Assembly: GCF_030272615.1 (NCBI RefSeq)
Contig: NC_081408.1
Location: 303,463,450 to 303,527,449, forward strand
Source: Cryptomeria japonica
Lineage: Eukaryota; Streptophyta; Pinopsida; Cupressales; Cupressaceae
Direction of reading: 5' to 3'
Length of the DNA: 64,000 nucleotides
Shown: piece after piece, positions 1 to 12,059 of the stretch
Layout: the number at the start of each line of letters is the position of its first letter
Position numbering within the stretch: the first letter of the stretch is position 1
Notes under the pieces: generated by a model
The model's input: the letters and a program-made list of their open reading frames with translations, nothing else
The model's database searches: none
What the model was told of the DNA's origin: nothing
Position numbers and translations under genes: made by a program

Positions 1-610
1 GATAACGGATGTTAGATAAAAGGATATAATAGGTGACAAGTTTTTGAATCTGCACATGTGAGCTCTTTCTAGCGTCATCGAGAAAACTTCCAGTTTTGAG
101 ATAATTATAAATGTGCACGAACCATTCTCATGAATCAATATGAGTGCACATAAAATTATTAAATTGGGTTTGATCAGTTACAACTGAAGAGTGGAGGATT
201 TGTACCAAGAAATGATATTCATCCTGACCAAAGTTCGGGCCTACAAGGGAAGCAACACTTGCCATTGCATCTGCATGATGATTCTCTTCGTGAAATACTA
301 TCGATCGTATAAGCAGTGAAATATTTTCCTACGGTTATGACTAAATCCCTATAGTGAGATAAATTTAGCTTCTTAACGCGACATGCGCCTGTAACCTAAT
401 TTATAATAAGCTCAGAGTCTCCATGGATGCAGATATGTTTCACATCCATGACAATCGCAACACGCAACCCAACAATTAAGGTTTTGTACTCAACGATATT
501 ATTAGTGCAATAAAATTCTAAATGGAGTGAAAGAGGGACTGGTTTTACTTCGAGTGAGACCAAGATCACATCTGTTCCTGAACCAGTCTAACATTTTGAT
601 CTATCAAAAT
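1..610 (-). pseudogene. Archaeal-type RNase H (aRNH) and integrase N-terminus of element A
   Basis: Translation of the minus strand gives a segment with FDRSK, then CTNNIVEYKTLIVGL, then HGDSELIIN, the spacing of Asp, Glu and Asp seen in archaeal/plant-type RNase H domains. It follows the normal gypsy RNase H directly. Near the left edge the frame reads YNYLKTGSFLDDARK, which resembles the start of Tat integrases. In-frame stops occur, for example at about 585 and after HGDSELIIN, so the domain is dead. In life it would cut the RNA strand of the RNA:DNA hybrid during reverse transcription. Confidence 0.72.
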
Positions 611-2194
611 ACTCATCCCATACAGGTTTATGACCAGTGGTTAATACATCTTCATCAGGGAAAAGATCTAAGGTAGGAAATGATTTTTTAGATGGGGCAT
701 CATCCAACTGATCAATGATGATTGGCCCTTTAATTGACTTCTGAGTTACGAACTTTAGATTAAACTTAGAGAGAAGCATCACCCATTTATCCAACCTTCT
801 TGAAATATCCGACTTTGAAAAGAGATACTTAAGGATATCATTTTTATCAATAGCTCGTGTTTTTTCATGAAGGATGTAATGCCTTAACTTCCGCATTGCA
901 AAGATGAGAGATAGACATTTTCTTTCCATGGTAGGATATTGAGTCTCATATTCTATCAAAGTACAACTAATGTAATAGATTTCTCTCTCTTGGCCTTTGT
1001 CATCACGTTGAGCTAATAAAGCTGCTAGATTGTGAGATGACGCAGTGATGTACAAAAAGAAAGGTCTATTAGACATAGCTAGCATTACGATAGAAGAATT
1101 AGCCAAGTAATTAGATTAATAAAGTCAAATGCTTCTTGAAAATCCTCATTCCATTTGTAATAAACATCTTTCTTCAACAATCGTGTGAAAGGAAGGGTGC
1201 GATCAACCACTTGCTCCACGTACCTGCAAATGGCCTGAATCTTCCCTTTTAAATTACGAAGATGGGAGATGTTTGTAGGTGGAGGCATGTTTACAATTGC
1301 GTCACTTTTATTAGTATCTATCTTGATTCCTTGACGAGAGATAATGAATCCTAAAATTTCCCTAACATGCACATCAAAGACACATTTAAGGGGATTTAGT
1401 CTCATCTTATATAATTAAAGTCTTTTAAAGACAAATCGAAGGTTTGGAATATGTTCTGGACGAGCAAGAGATTTTACCAAGATATCATTAACATAATCTT
1501 CCAAGATTTTATTGATGAAATCATGAAATATCAGGGTCATGGCCCGTTGGTAGGTTGCTCCTGCATTTTTCAACCCAAACGACATGACAACATAGCAAAG
1601 GTTTCCCCAAGGAGTCATGAAGGCAATTTTATACTGATCTTTCGGATTATTACGAATCTGATTTTACCTCGAGAAACCATCCATGAAGGAGAGAAAAGCA
1701 TAACCTGTGGTTGAATCCACAATCATTTCAATGTTCGGGAGTGAAAAAACATCTTTGAGAGAAGCTTTATTCAAATCCTAAAAGTCAATTCAAATACGGA
1801 CTTGACCATCAGGTTTTCTAATTAGAACAATGTTTGAGAACCAAGGCAAATAGTCAATAGGATGGATAAAAGCAGCCTTTAAGACCTTTTCTATCTCAGT
1901 TTTTACTAATAAAGCTACCTTGGTATTCATCTTTCGAATCTTTTGTTTCACAGGCTTATCATCAAGACTAAGTACAATATTATGTACCACAATTGATTCA
2001 TCAATGCCTAACATTTCTTCATAAGACCAAGAAAAGATGTTAGGGAACCGATGTAGAAGATTAGAATATTCTTTGAATTCTTCAGAGGATAAACACTTCC
2101 CAACCTTGTTGACCTTATCGAGAATTTTATCACCCATAATGACATCAATAGTTTCTCCATTAAGGAGCACACTGCGGTCTTTTGGATGAGACAT
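588..2194 (-). pseudogene. Reverse transcriptase and RNase H of element A, broken
   Basis: Fragments in order on the minus strand: an N-terminal RT part with WFSNIVLIRKPDGQVRI (2194-1790), the palm region with FGLKNAGATYQRAM and YVNDILVKS (1618-1415), the RT thumb/connection with LNPLKCVFDV and ILGFIISRQGI (1405-1085), and RNase H with YPTMERKCLSLIFAMRKLRHY (1106-588). The aspartate pair of the RT active site is damaged (YVND). Fragments sit in different frames and are separated by stops. Family membership as Ty3/gypsy RT is secure; Tat placement comes from the following aRNH. Confidence 0.85.
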
Positions 2195-3267
2195 AGGTAT
2201 ATGCTCCTCATTATAAGATAAAGGTGTCCTCTATCCAACAGACTCCCCAAAAACACACTTGGATATTTAAACAATAAGGGAATCAACATTTATGGTGATA
2301 AGAGGGTAATTCATTATAAACACCTAGAAATTCCTTCAAGGATTCTTGTGAAAGAAAAAGGTCCAAGGGGACTTCATCAGACAGTCCAATGTTTTCAACA
2401 AGTTTTGGATGAATAAGTTTGAGAGGAAAAGGATTGACAAAAACCATACTAATAGTCAACCATGGTTTCATCCTTCAAACCGTATGGTGATATCCTAGTC
2501 CAGTGTTGTGATGATGAGGTTCCACTTCCAGAGGAATTCGATTACCTTGTTTATTAGGTCCACAACCTTTTCCATCATAACCGACTTTTGATACAATTTT
2601 ATATTCAGGACCATAAATATCATGCAACTCCTTAAAGGAAGGAGGCTTTGTATAGAAAATATGGTCAACATGATAAGTGTCACCCGACTTTATAGATGCA
2701 TATAATCATCTTTTGTAGTCAAAGTGAATGGAATCTTAGGAAACTTCAGGTGTACAAGATCCACCTTATATTCACCGACATGAGAATCAGTGAAATCTAG
2801 GGAACCCCAATCATCACCCAAGCATGCATTCACTTTGGATGGAGAAGGTGATTTTTTTAGGAGTAGACTCCAAGGCTTGTACCTCAAGGAGATCTACTTT
2901 CGGGGAGTCTTGATTTAGAGAATCGTGCTCCCTAGGTAGTCTTTCCTTCACAAAATCTTGCTTTTTAGGAACTTCCTCCTTCGGGACTTCTTCACTCTTT
3001 TTCTCTCCTTTTTAGGGGATGAAACAAAAATAGATGTCTTCACCAAAAAGGATAAGGTAGGTATATAATTTTGAAACTAAGGCGCAATTGAAGCCTGACC
3101 AACTGCTGCTATTTGACAAAGGCGCATAGCTTCAAGGCCAGCCTTGATTGTGACAACTTGGTTATTAGATACAAAATCTACATACCCATGAAGAGTAGAG
3201 GATACAACCCCCAAGACGTGAATTCATGGTCTACCCAGAAGAAGATTGTAAGACAAAGGACCTAGCA

Positions 3268-3720
3268 TCACATGTACAAGGGTTGAATAGTGATAGGGCC
3301 AACTTCCAAGGACAATATGACCATTCCCACAGTGGTTTTACCACTGTTATCGAATCCTCGAATAAACAGGGAAGAAGTTGCCAAGGTGTTTGGATCCACC
3401 TTGATTTTTGGTAACAAATCCAAGCTACAAACATTGAGTGTCGAGCCTGTATCTACAAGCGTTCGTCTAATACCAAAACTATTTGCATGAACAATTATCA
3501 TTAGAGGATCTTCCAAATTTCCCACTTCTGGAGGCGAAAGCTCATGAGGATAGAAAGTAATATTCGATGAATCCGCATGAATATGATCCATCAATGCATT
3601 CACATATGTTGGTCTTGCAGAAGAGGGCAGTTAAATATTTTGCAAAGCTTCCTATAGCATACCTTGATACATTGGAGCAGTCTAAAGCAAATTCCATAGT
3701 GAGATCTGAGCGGGAGTAAC
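3268..3720 (-). pseudogene. Retropepsin-like protease region of element A
   Basis: The minus-strand frame 3603-3268 contains RRTLVDTGSTLNVCSLDLLP, the catalytic DTGS motif of an aspartic protease followed by the expected hydrophobic stretch. Upstream (to about 3720) the frame reads LIEQLKVTPAQISLWNLL, which resembles the segment that precedes protease in Tat polyproteins. The sequence between this fragment and RT (2200-3260) is low-scoring, acidic and lysine-rich linker with many stops. Confidence 0.68.
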
Positions 3721-3983
3721 CTTAAGTTGCTCGATAAGATCATAATGACTAGTTCACTTATCTACCGATAAAGGTGCTTGAGGAAGACTAGGTTGAGAGG
3801 ATGGTAAAGAAACTTATGGTTGATCAAGAGTTTTCTTATTCCTTAGAGTATTATATGTATGAGAAATGGTGTTGTAAGATGACTATTTAGATTGCATAAA
3901 ACTTGTGTATAAATCAAAATTTTCTACTTTAAAATGTTTTCCATTAATGGTTTTAACTTTCTTTGGAGAAGGACTTGCTGCGG

Positions 3984-4205
3984 TCACGGTCTCTTAAGCC
4001 TTTGAGGGGTTGCAGAAACACCAATAACATTCATGGACTTATCATCTTTGAATGAGGATCTTGTGGAGGATGACACTTCTTTTACATATCTTTTGGAAAG
4101 AGGTGCTTCTAAGAAGTCATCTAAAACTTCATCCAACATATCAAAATCATCCTTAGAAAAAGCCTTGTCAAACACATGAAAATCTAAAAGAAAGAGATTC
4201 AACAT
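3984..4205 (-). pseudogene. Short open segment next to the primer-binding site of element A, unrecognised
   Basis: A 73-codon minus-strand frame rich in Asp, Phe and Leu (SKDDFDMLDEVLDDFLEAP) begins 9 nt inside the primer-binding site. It does not resemble a gag capsid or zinc knuckle. It could be the remains of a linker joined to the leader by the deletion that removed gag. Function unknown. Confidence 0.35.
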
Positions 4206-4213
4206 TAGGCATT

Positions 4214-4229
4214 CACATCGGGTTCACCA
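4214..4229 (-). promoter_or_regulatory. Primer-binding site of element A
   Basis: In element sense the sequence right after the LTR end is TGGTGAACCCGATGTG, starting with the TGG that pairs with the CCA end of a tRNA. It lies 4 nt from the LTR. I cannot name the tRNA with certainty. Confidence 0.6.
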
Positions 4230-4233
4230 AAAA

Positions 4234-5744
4234 TGTATGGGAGGGGATTTGTCACCTCTAAGATGATAAATCCTAGAGAACAAATCAATTCACCACTACC
4301 TCACTTATACTAGCACTAAGGGTGAGCTAGAGGATAACAACAGAATAAAAACTATACTAATAGAGGAACAATTAAATGATTAAAGCGCATAGACAATGTA
4401 ATATAGAAATCTGAACTAACAGTGCAATACAAAATTAAAATTAGGTTAAACCATAGAACTAGGAAGGTCTCAGGTCTTAGGCAATAGCGCGGTGTGCAGA
4501 CACCAACACGGCACGCTATCGTCCATACAACTAGAGAACAAATAATTTAATGAAAGACACAGAACAACTCTCTGCAATTGCATAAAACTTGTTTGTCACC
4601 TACACACACAAAGACAAGAAAAAATGTTGGGGTTGTATAGGGGTCTGTCTCAGTCAGACCCCCACTTTGGTGTTTCCACCTCCACATACAGCCAGATAGA
4701 TAGATTAGATAAAAGATAATAGATAAACATGCAAATAGAAATTATACTCTGCTCTATGGAAGAAAACCCTTATTGCAAGTAGATAAAATGATATGTATTG
4801 ATAAGCTAAGTGCACCTAGATGATAGATACACTTAGAGATATGATAGATAAATTGCATGCAATGATAAAAGATAGATAAATGATAAAGAGAAGACAAGGC
4901 GTGTAGCCAAATCCCCCTTTTCAAGATACGAGCATGATGAAGCTCAAGATATGTACTTGTTGCAAGATGATTGCAAGAGTGTTGTAGATAGAAGTTGCTT
5001 GATTGCGCTTGTAGAGCCTTCAAGAGAGAATCAATGAGAGAGATTTAAGAGAGCCAAGAAATCAAGAGCCATCCGGAAGAAGTAGGAGAACTCCAAAAGT
5101 GAGCAAAGAAGGGCTTTTAAGGTTGGGAAGAGGTGCAAATGACTGTTACAACCGGAAGCAAGGAATGAGACACGCGCCAAAAGTGTCTGACCAGTTGTGT
5201 GACACAAGATTTCATAGATCTATTGGGATGTAAGCACAACACGTAGATGTTTGCGCGACGTGTTGTGGTCTTCTCAAAGATAGGCCCAAAAGGGGTTTTA
5301 GGGCAAATGGGGGCACTTTGTCTTTGGGCCCCATGATGTCAAAATGATAGGATTTTGATCTTGGACCTGTCATTAATGCACTCGGTGCTATGCATGAGTG
5401 TCATAAATGCACTACTTGTGCTATTTAGGACACTACATTAATTAATTTGGACATCTACACATACAACTTTGTAGACACTGAGATCTTGAAAAATGTCTTT
5501 GGAGTCTTTGAGACAGGGGATATGCTTTTTAAAGTAGGGAGGGGCTTGAAAGCATACTGAAGGCCTTTTTTTAAAAGGATTTTTGAGATCTTCTTGGAGA
5601 TTCCTTCGATATAGGGAATGAATGCACTAGGGAGGTTTGTGGGAGGTACAACCCCAGTGTTGGAAAGGAACTGAGCTATTCTTTGCATTTTTTTTATCTC
5701 CTTGAACTCTGTATTATTATGAGTTGATGATAAAAATGCCAACA
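4234..5744 (-). repeat. 5' LTR of element A (about 1.5 kb)
   Basis: In minus sense it starts TGTTGGCATTTTTATC at 5744 and ends CATACA at 4234, next to the primer-binding site, fitting TG...CA LTR ends. It carries GATA-rich low-complexity sequence at about 4690-4870 and no gene. No second copy is in the window, so exact ends are inferred from the termini only. Confidence 0.62.
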
Positions 5745-6610
5745 CAATCTAATAAAAAACAATTGCAATATTCCATATAAATTGTGGAAATCTGATATCA
5801 TTATTTTTAAATTTCTTCATAAAAAATTTAGATGAATAAAAACAAAATGATTATTGAAACATGATCAACAATTTGAACCTTTCTCCTAATGCAAATGAAC
5901 TGATCAAATAATCTTTCAAATTTGTTAAATTTGTCATAACTATTTCCACGATACCTTCTACATAATTGAAATAATCAACATTTCTGATCTTTCAAATTCA
6001 TTGTATTTCAACATTTCTAATCTTTCAAATTCATTGTGCTTGAAATGTCATACCTACCGCTACGTGCCTCCATTACGAGACCATATTTGAATGTTGTGAT
6101 GCTTCATGGTTTAAGTGTAACTGGGAGAGATTGTCTAGAATGAATGGTAGTTAAGAATCTTACTATTCTTGTATTGAACTTTTAGTTTTTCCACCCTTTG
6201 AAAGCCATGTATTACCAAATTTCAATTCAATGCAAACGTCAATGAAGGATCTTGGTAAACGCGATTTGTTTTTCCTAGTACAATACTGAGCGAAAGGCAA
6301 TGAATATTCTTCCTGCTTTATTTTTTGATTTTACCTCTAACAAATCCAATTGAAATACGGCAGTCATGATAGGATATTTTGTTGTACTTGGTTATGACAG
6401 GATTTTTCCACGCATTCATTTAAGACCCCCGATTTTCTATGTGGCCCACAGTCACACGATAAATGCTATGTTTTCCCAAGCAGTCTTACTATTATGGTGC
6501 AAACAAATATGACCAGCTAAATCCCAGATTCCCATCTGAATTGTAAAATAAGGTTTCTTTTACTTTTAGTTCGGGACCCCACCCCAGAGAAATATTAAGT
6601 TTTTTTTTTC
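5745..6610. other. Spacer and upstream region of the LRR gene
   Basis: An AT-rich stretch between element A and the LRR gene core promoter. No coding frame or mobile-element end was recognised. The phrase TTTCAAATTCATTGT recurs at about 5990 and 6025. The upstream regulatory region of the gene should lie here. Confidence 0.5.
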
Positions 6611-6620
6611 TATAAATATG
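6611..6620 (+). promoter_or_regulatory. TATA box of the LRR receptor gene
   Basis: TATAAATATG follows a run of T and lies 76 nt before the chosen ATG at 6687, which would put transcription start near 6640 and leave a short 5' leader. The position fits a plant core promoter. No transcript evidence is available. Confidence 0.5.
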
Positions 6621-6686
6621 GCAAAAACATTGCCAGACTGTGGTACTCTGTAACCATTTGTAGTCGCGTAATTTGAAGCTTCTGCC

Positions 6687-7747
6687 ATGGGCAACCACAC
6701 GAAATGTAATTCAAAGGTCCCTTCTGCAATTTTCTTCTGCCTTATTGTCTACTGCTTCTGCTCTTTTCCCCAAATCAGTGAAGCTGCTGCAACCACCGAT
6801 CCGAAAGAAGGTGAAACCTCACTTTAAATTGGTTTCTGAAGCCAAATTAAAAGGGATTCAGTACAGAGTAAATAATGCGTTTTAGCTTGTTTGTTTGTGT
6901 TGTTGATAGTTGACACACTCAAAGTAATCGCCAACAAAATGAAGTTTTATAAATGGGACTTCAATTTGGATCCCTGCAAAAATAATGATTCCAACTGGTA
7001 TACTGTTGACGACTCAATAGGGCCGTTTGGGGTAAAGTGCAGCTGTGCTTTTGAGCGAAATACCGTTTGCCATGTCGTTCAGCTGTAAGCATCTCTCGCC
7101 TTTAGAACCGTGTTTTTCTATCATTTGACTTATGGAATGAGATACAAGTTTATCTTGTTATATTGCAGAGTATTGCTGTATGAAGAACTTACAGGGATTG
7201 TTCCCCCTGAATTGGCTAATCTTACCTACTTGCAAAACCTGTGAGTACTACTTATTTTCAGATGTCCCTTTTTCCTGCCAAATTAAATCGATTCGAGGTC
7301 TAGTTTACGGAATTGTATAAATTTTTCAACAGTGACCTGAGGTACAATTATCTGGGCGGATCGATTCCTGCAACTTTAGGCTCATTATCGCGCCTTGAGT
7401 ATTTGTAAGCGAGCAAGAGCCTCGTCTCATATAAATTGTGCATTTTTTTGTTGAAGATGTTTTGGTGTCAATTATTTAAGTTGTAATTTGCATGTTATAA
7501 CAGATCGCTTGGGCAAAATCGTTTAACTGGTGAAATTCCAAAGGAAATGGGGAGTATTATTAAGCTGATATCGCTGTAATGTTTTCATCTATCACTTCGC
7601 ACGGTAAATTGAATTTAGTCGCATGTTAATATTGATTTCGCTGAAATATTTGCGTTTTGTGTGTATGCGGTACAGGAGTTTTGATATGAGTAGGTTATCG
7701 GGAACGCTGCCACCACAGCTTGGAAATCTGACAAATCTTGAACAACT
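6687..7747 (+). CDS. LRR receptor-like kinase gene, exons 1-6 (signal peptide, N-cap, LRR 1-4)
   Basis: Exons are 6687-6810, 6910-7084, 7169-7240, 7333-7404, 7504-7575 and 7676-7747, all joined by GT...AG introns of 83-100 nt. Residues 12-33 form a hydrophobic signal peptide. Exon 2 codes the cap with WDFNLDPCKNND and a Cys pair (VKCSCAFERNTVCHV), typical of the LRR-VIII-2 / RFK1-like receptor kinases that carry a malectin domain before the membrane segment. Exons 3-6 are each exactly 72 nt, phase 2, and each codes one 24-residue LRR, for example LDLRYNYLGGSIPATLGSLS. The ATG was chosen because it starts the signal peptide and is the first after the TATA box. No stop or frame error was found. 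The encoded protein would sit in the plasma membrane with its LRRs outside the cell; ligand unknown. Confidence 0.88.
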
Positions 7748-9978
7748 GTAAGTTCATGTTTGTGCTATCCTTCATGGACTCCGAAATTTTTGTTTATTTT
7801 TATTAGTTTTTTCGGATATGGACTCTGATAAATAATTAATTTTGAATATACTCTGCATTTTTATGCCGAAGTCTGTCTGAACTTCATTTTATTAGTTATT
7901 TTTAACTTGAACTTTGCTATTTTGGGGATTATGGACATTGTCTATGTTATTATTTTGAATTTAGTAAAAGATTTTTAGACAGGGTTCTCTGGAAATTTTA
8001 ATCAGAGTTTTTTCTTAATTAATTTTGAAAGGAGATCATTGGACTTTGGATTAAATTTTTACTATTATTTGTAGATTTTTATTTTTTAATTTTAAAAGTC
8101 CGATTATCTTTAATAACTTTACTCCTACACAAGCTTGACCTGCTGCAGCGCTGTTTGCAATTATTTTTCGCTACAATACAAGTTTGGCAGAACGGCTAGC
8201 CCACGCTATTTAACAAAATCTCATTACAAGTCAATTCACAAATCTTTGAAATTTTTACTGTTATTTATAGATTTAAATTTTTTTATTTTAAATTTTAAAT
8301 TATTAATGTTAGTTATTAGTAGTAGTTGATTTTAGGTTTGATTTTTAGGTTTTGACTTTTAATATGATATTTTAAATTTTTATTAATTTTAATTTATTTT
8401 TGAATTCTAAGTAGCTGATTTTAAATTTTTATTAGTAGGTAATTGATTGACTTTCAGTTGTTTATTAATTTCAAATTTAGTTTTAAACTCATGCCACTTT
8501 TTTATTAGTTCGGAATCAAGATTATTGAATTTTGGTTGTGTACCTTATTGGATTTTAGTCTAGATTTGTGTTTTCTATTATTGTACTCAAAATAAATTTT
8601 AGTATTTATAAGAAGTTATTAGATGTGGAACTGAGTTTTGATCTTGTATTAATAGATTTTGGACAAGATTGTTTTGGCGATTGAAGGATGAACATCTCAT
8701 TTTCATAATAGATATTATTTTTTTATTGGTTTCAAACAGATCTTGAGGTTATTAGATTCACGGCTTTTTACTAGTATAAAACTTAATTTCAACCTCTAAA
8801 TTGGATTTTGGTCTTTTAAACTTAATTCAAACTAAATTATGATATTTAAAAATTAATTTCCAAAAAAAGACATACAATTATAAATTCAATTTTACCATTT
8901 TATAAATAAATTCTAAACTTGATTTTACTCTTTTTCTATTCTCAAACTTAATTTCAATTTGAAGGTCATTGAATCTCAATTTTAATTAAATGATTCCAAT
9001 GAATATCTTAGAACACATAGATTAAGTTCACGTTGCTAACCACTCTAGCATTAAACCTTCAATACTTTTGTACAATTCATTAAGCTAATGGTTCCATCGA
9101 GTAAATGGAATGAAATAAATGTTTATGAAGTTATCGTTTTAATTGTTCATGAAGTGTTGTAGACTAGACTTAATTAGAATTACTTTATTTGAGATTTTTA
9201 ATTATTTGCATCAAGATAGATCTATTTCTTTCATAAATAAAATATCATATAAGGGAACAATATTTAGGAAATTTTGGGGGACTCTGGGCAAGGGTTGAAA
9301 TTGATGGTTGTATTATTGCATTTATACTTATTTTTACTATAAAATGTAATTAGATTTTTTTTTAAAATATATTCAATACAAGGTGAATTTCTAGGTAGAC
9401 TATCAAAAATCATAAAGAATTATAAATGCACACACATGTATCCTTATTCTACTCTAAAATGCATATGAAGGACAATGCTAATAAATAACAATTGTAAAAA
9501 AAATATGACTAATAGGATCAATTGACAAATCTAGTCGCTAGACGTTGGGGAGGATGGTTACATTGTGATTACCTCCTTGCTATACAAGTATATGCTTGGC
9601 CACTCTTATAAGATAATAAGAACATCTATGGGCATAGTGATAAATGGTTTTTATTGAGTTATAAAATCATATTCTCCTTGTCAAACTTGACAGGTTTCCA
9701 TTTAATGAATCATAAATTGTTGAAATGCTAAATTTCTTTGGTAGATTGAAAGGTTATTTGAATATGATTTAGTATTTGATTATCAAAGCTTGAAGATATG
9801 ATTGTGGCATGAGTATAAATGAATTCACATTTCCCCTCGCATAATGTTTCGATGGAAAGTGTGCAATATATTTCATTAGGAAAAAAAATAGTACATCTAT
9901 GGTCAAAAAGGTGGGTTGCGGCATAGGCTTAGACCCTAGGCAAAGAGCACCACAAATATTACAAATCAAATAGTCCCC

Positions 9979-10226
9979 TGTTGGTGTGAACAAGGTAGAT
10001 TACCTAATCAGTTTCCCTCTTGGGTCAGTTTCATAGTTGTCTAGACATAACTTTACTTAGGACATTTACTTTTTATGTCTCAATTCATAAGATTAAAATA
10101 AATGTCATTATCTTATACTATCCTCTGTCTTGCCCTTTCTTATATATATAAGGGCTTCCCATTGTATGATTATGTAATCATATTGTATATTTTCATCCTT
10201 TGATATAGAATAGAATTATTCTCTCA
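9979..10226 (+). repeat. Possible short LTR or LTR fragment
   Basis: The stretch starts TGTTGGTGTG and can end at TTCTCTCA, with a TATA-like CTTATATATATAAGGG at about 10139 and AT-rich downstream sequence, the look of a small copia-type LTR. No second copy, primer site or target duplication was found. Confidence 0.3.
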
Positions 10227-10930
10227 TGTTGGATCTATCTTATGCTTTCATTGAAGCTCCTTGATCTAGGGAGGCCATTTTGATAGCCAAATCTTACATT
10301 GTATTAGAGGATTCTATAAAAATTCTTACATGCATGAGAGTAGCAAGGCCCAAGGAAAATACAAATAGTATGTGCTACAACCTTAGTCATGGGATTGCCA
10401 CATTTCAAGGAAGAAATTTGAAATCTGACAAAATTCATGAAAATCTTAAAAATTTGTTTAAGTTCACCCCAAACTAGTATGGAGAAGGGCTTAAAGGTTG
10501 TTTATTAGAATACATCTTTAAAATTCATTTTCAAACAATTATTTTTGAGTTTTTCACAATTATTTCATTTGAAACTCATGGGAGTGATCTAGAATAGTGA
10601 ATACTCAAAACTCATGGGAGTGATCGAGATCAACAACTAGTTCATTCAAAACCTTGGAGAGTGCATTTGTCACAATTGCGTCCCCTTAATTCTATATTGC
10701 AATTAGGTCTTCCCGTGCAATATTTAAGTGATCAATTTTCTTATTCCTGTCTAGCAAATAAAAACTTGATACTTGCATAATGCTTTATTTTTTTATCTTC
10801 TTTAGAAAAAATGTAATTAGGAATTAATGGGGGATATGTGATTATTAAAAGCAGGCCCCTCTTTTGTACTATATTAGTAGACCACTTTGACTACAAGGAT
10901 TTAGAGTCACACTATAGAGAGTTGTCTTAG

Positions 10931-11470
10931 TTGATACAAGTTGGGACACTTGAAGTATGCATTTCAAAGTCTCAATGGTTGTCACTAATGGTTTCTAATT
11001 TGACCAAGAAGAGGTTGATTTATTGGTTCATAAAACATTTGTTAGAACATGTTAGAGGTTGGCTCAAAGATTTTGATCTACAATTCTTGGAGGATTCTAT
11101 TAAGTGTGCAAGGAATATGGAGCTATGTACACCATAGGCTTGGTTTTCTAGCAAGTTTTTGTAGAGACCCTTATCATAGAGTTTACTATAGAGGAAGGAC
11201 AATAAACCATAATATACTAGACTAATAGGTGAGATGTTTAGGTCAGCTAATGGTGCATCTTATGATTTGAGGGATGAGTTGAGATGAAAGAGGCTTTTGT
11301 TTGACTATCGCCAACCTTGAACACCTAGACATAAGTGTAAAAGTGGGGGCAAGGCCCATTTGATAAAGGTCTTCAAAGAACCTAGTGATGACGAGTTAGA
11401 GGAGACATAGGTTCTTGATCACCAACATGAGAAAATGGATGGGGAGACATGCATAAATGAGTATTAAAAT
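10931..11470 (+). pseudogene. Gag remnant of element C
   Basis: The frame 10931-11137 ends FLEDSIKCARNMELCTP, matching in position and sense the gag piece of the second plus chromovirus at 31.6 kb (TLQDAIKRARNMERLAP). A knuckle-like stretch follows (RHKCKSGGKAHLIKVF), but key cysteines are altered and stops are frequent. Gag would form the virus-like particle and bind RNA. Confidence 0.6.
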
Positions 11471-12059
11471 GATTTGGCATAGATGGAGGGTGCGATACTA
11501 TGACTTCTCATTATAACACCTTCCAAGTAAATGGAATTATGTAGGGATAGTGAGTTGTGTTGATTGATAACTTGGCGCTACCCACAACTTCATTGATGTG
11601 TCCTATGTGAAGAAGAAGGGTTTGCAAGTTAAGGTGACATGGTTTCTATGTGCAAACAATGAATGGCATGTTGTGTTGTGTTAATCATGTTCCAGAATTG
11701 AGTGCGAATTTGGGTAATTATTACCTTATTGATGACTTTATGTGATTGACATAGATGAGACCAATGTTTTGTTGGGTTGCATACTATAAGTTCATATCTC
11801 ACACTTTAAAACTATGTAGTTGAGTTGCATAGTAGATGGTTGGAATGTGGTATTATGGGGCTTATCTTCTGATGCTCATACACTCATTTTATCTAAGAGG
11901 ATGGATAGGTGTTTTCAACATTCAGAGGATGAGTGGATAGTGTAGTGCTTCATTTTAGATAAGTCTACCGATACAAGACAAAATGGATATCATGTTGACA
12001 AATAGGGTTTGTTGGACAAGCGTGGTGTGGTGTTTTTAAATCTACCGAATGGTCTCCCT

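Larger units (their letters stand above)
1..5744 (-). mobile_element. Decayed Tat-lineage Ty3/gypsy element (element A), 5' LTR at right, left end outside window
   Basis: Read on the minus strand the order is LTR (5744-4234), primer-binding site, protease, reverse transcriptase, RNase H, a second archaeal-type RNase H, then the start of integrase at the window edge. A second RNase H after the first is the hallmark of the plant Tat group of non-chromodomain Ty3/gypsy elements. All domains carry stops or frameshifts, and the catalytic YxDD box of RT reads YVND. Almost no room exists for gag between the primer site and protease, so gag appears deleted. The 3' LTR is not in the window. The base after the LTR end starts CAATC, the only candidate for a target duplication. 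Confidence 0.82.

Noticed and set aside
8135-8329. Small open frame in intron 6
   Set aside because: Very AT-rich, Phe/Leu-rich translation, no homology and no context.
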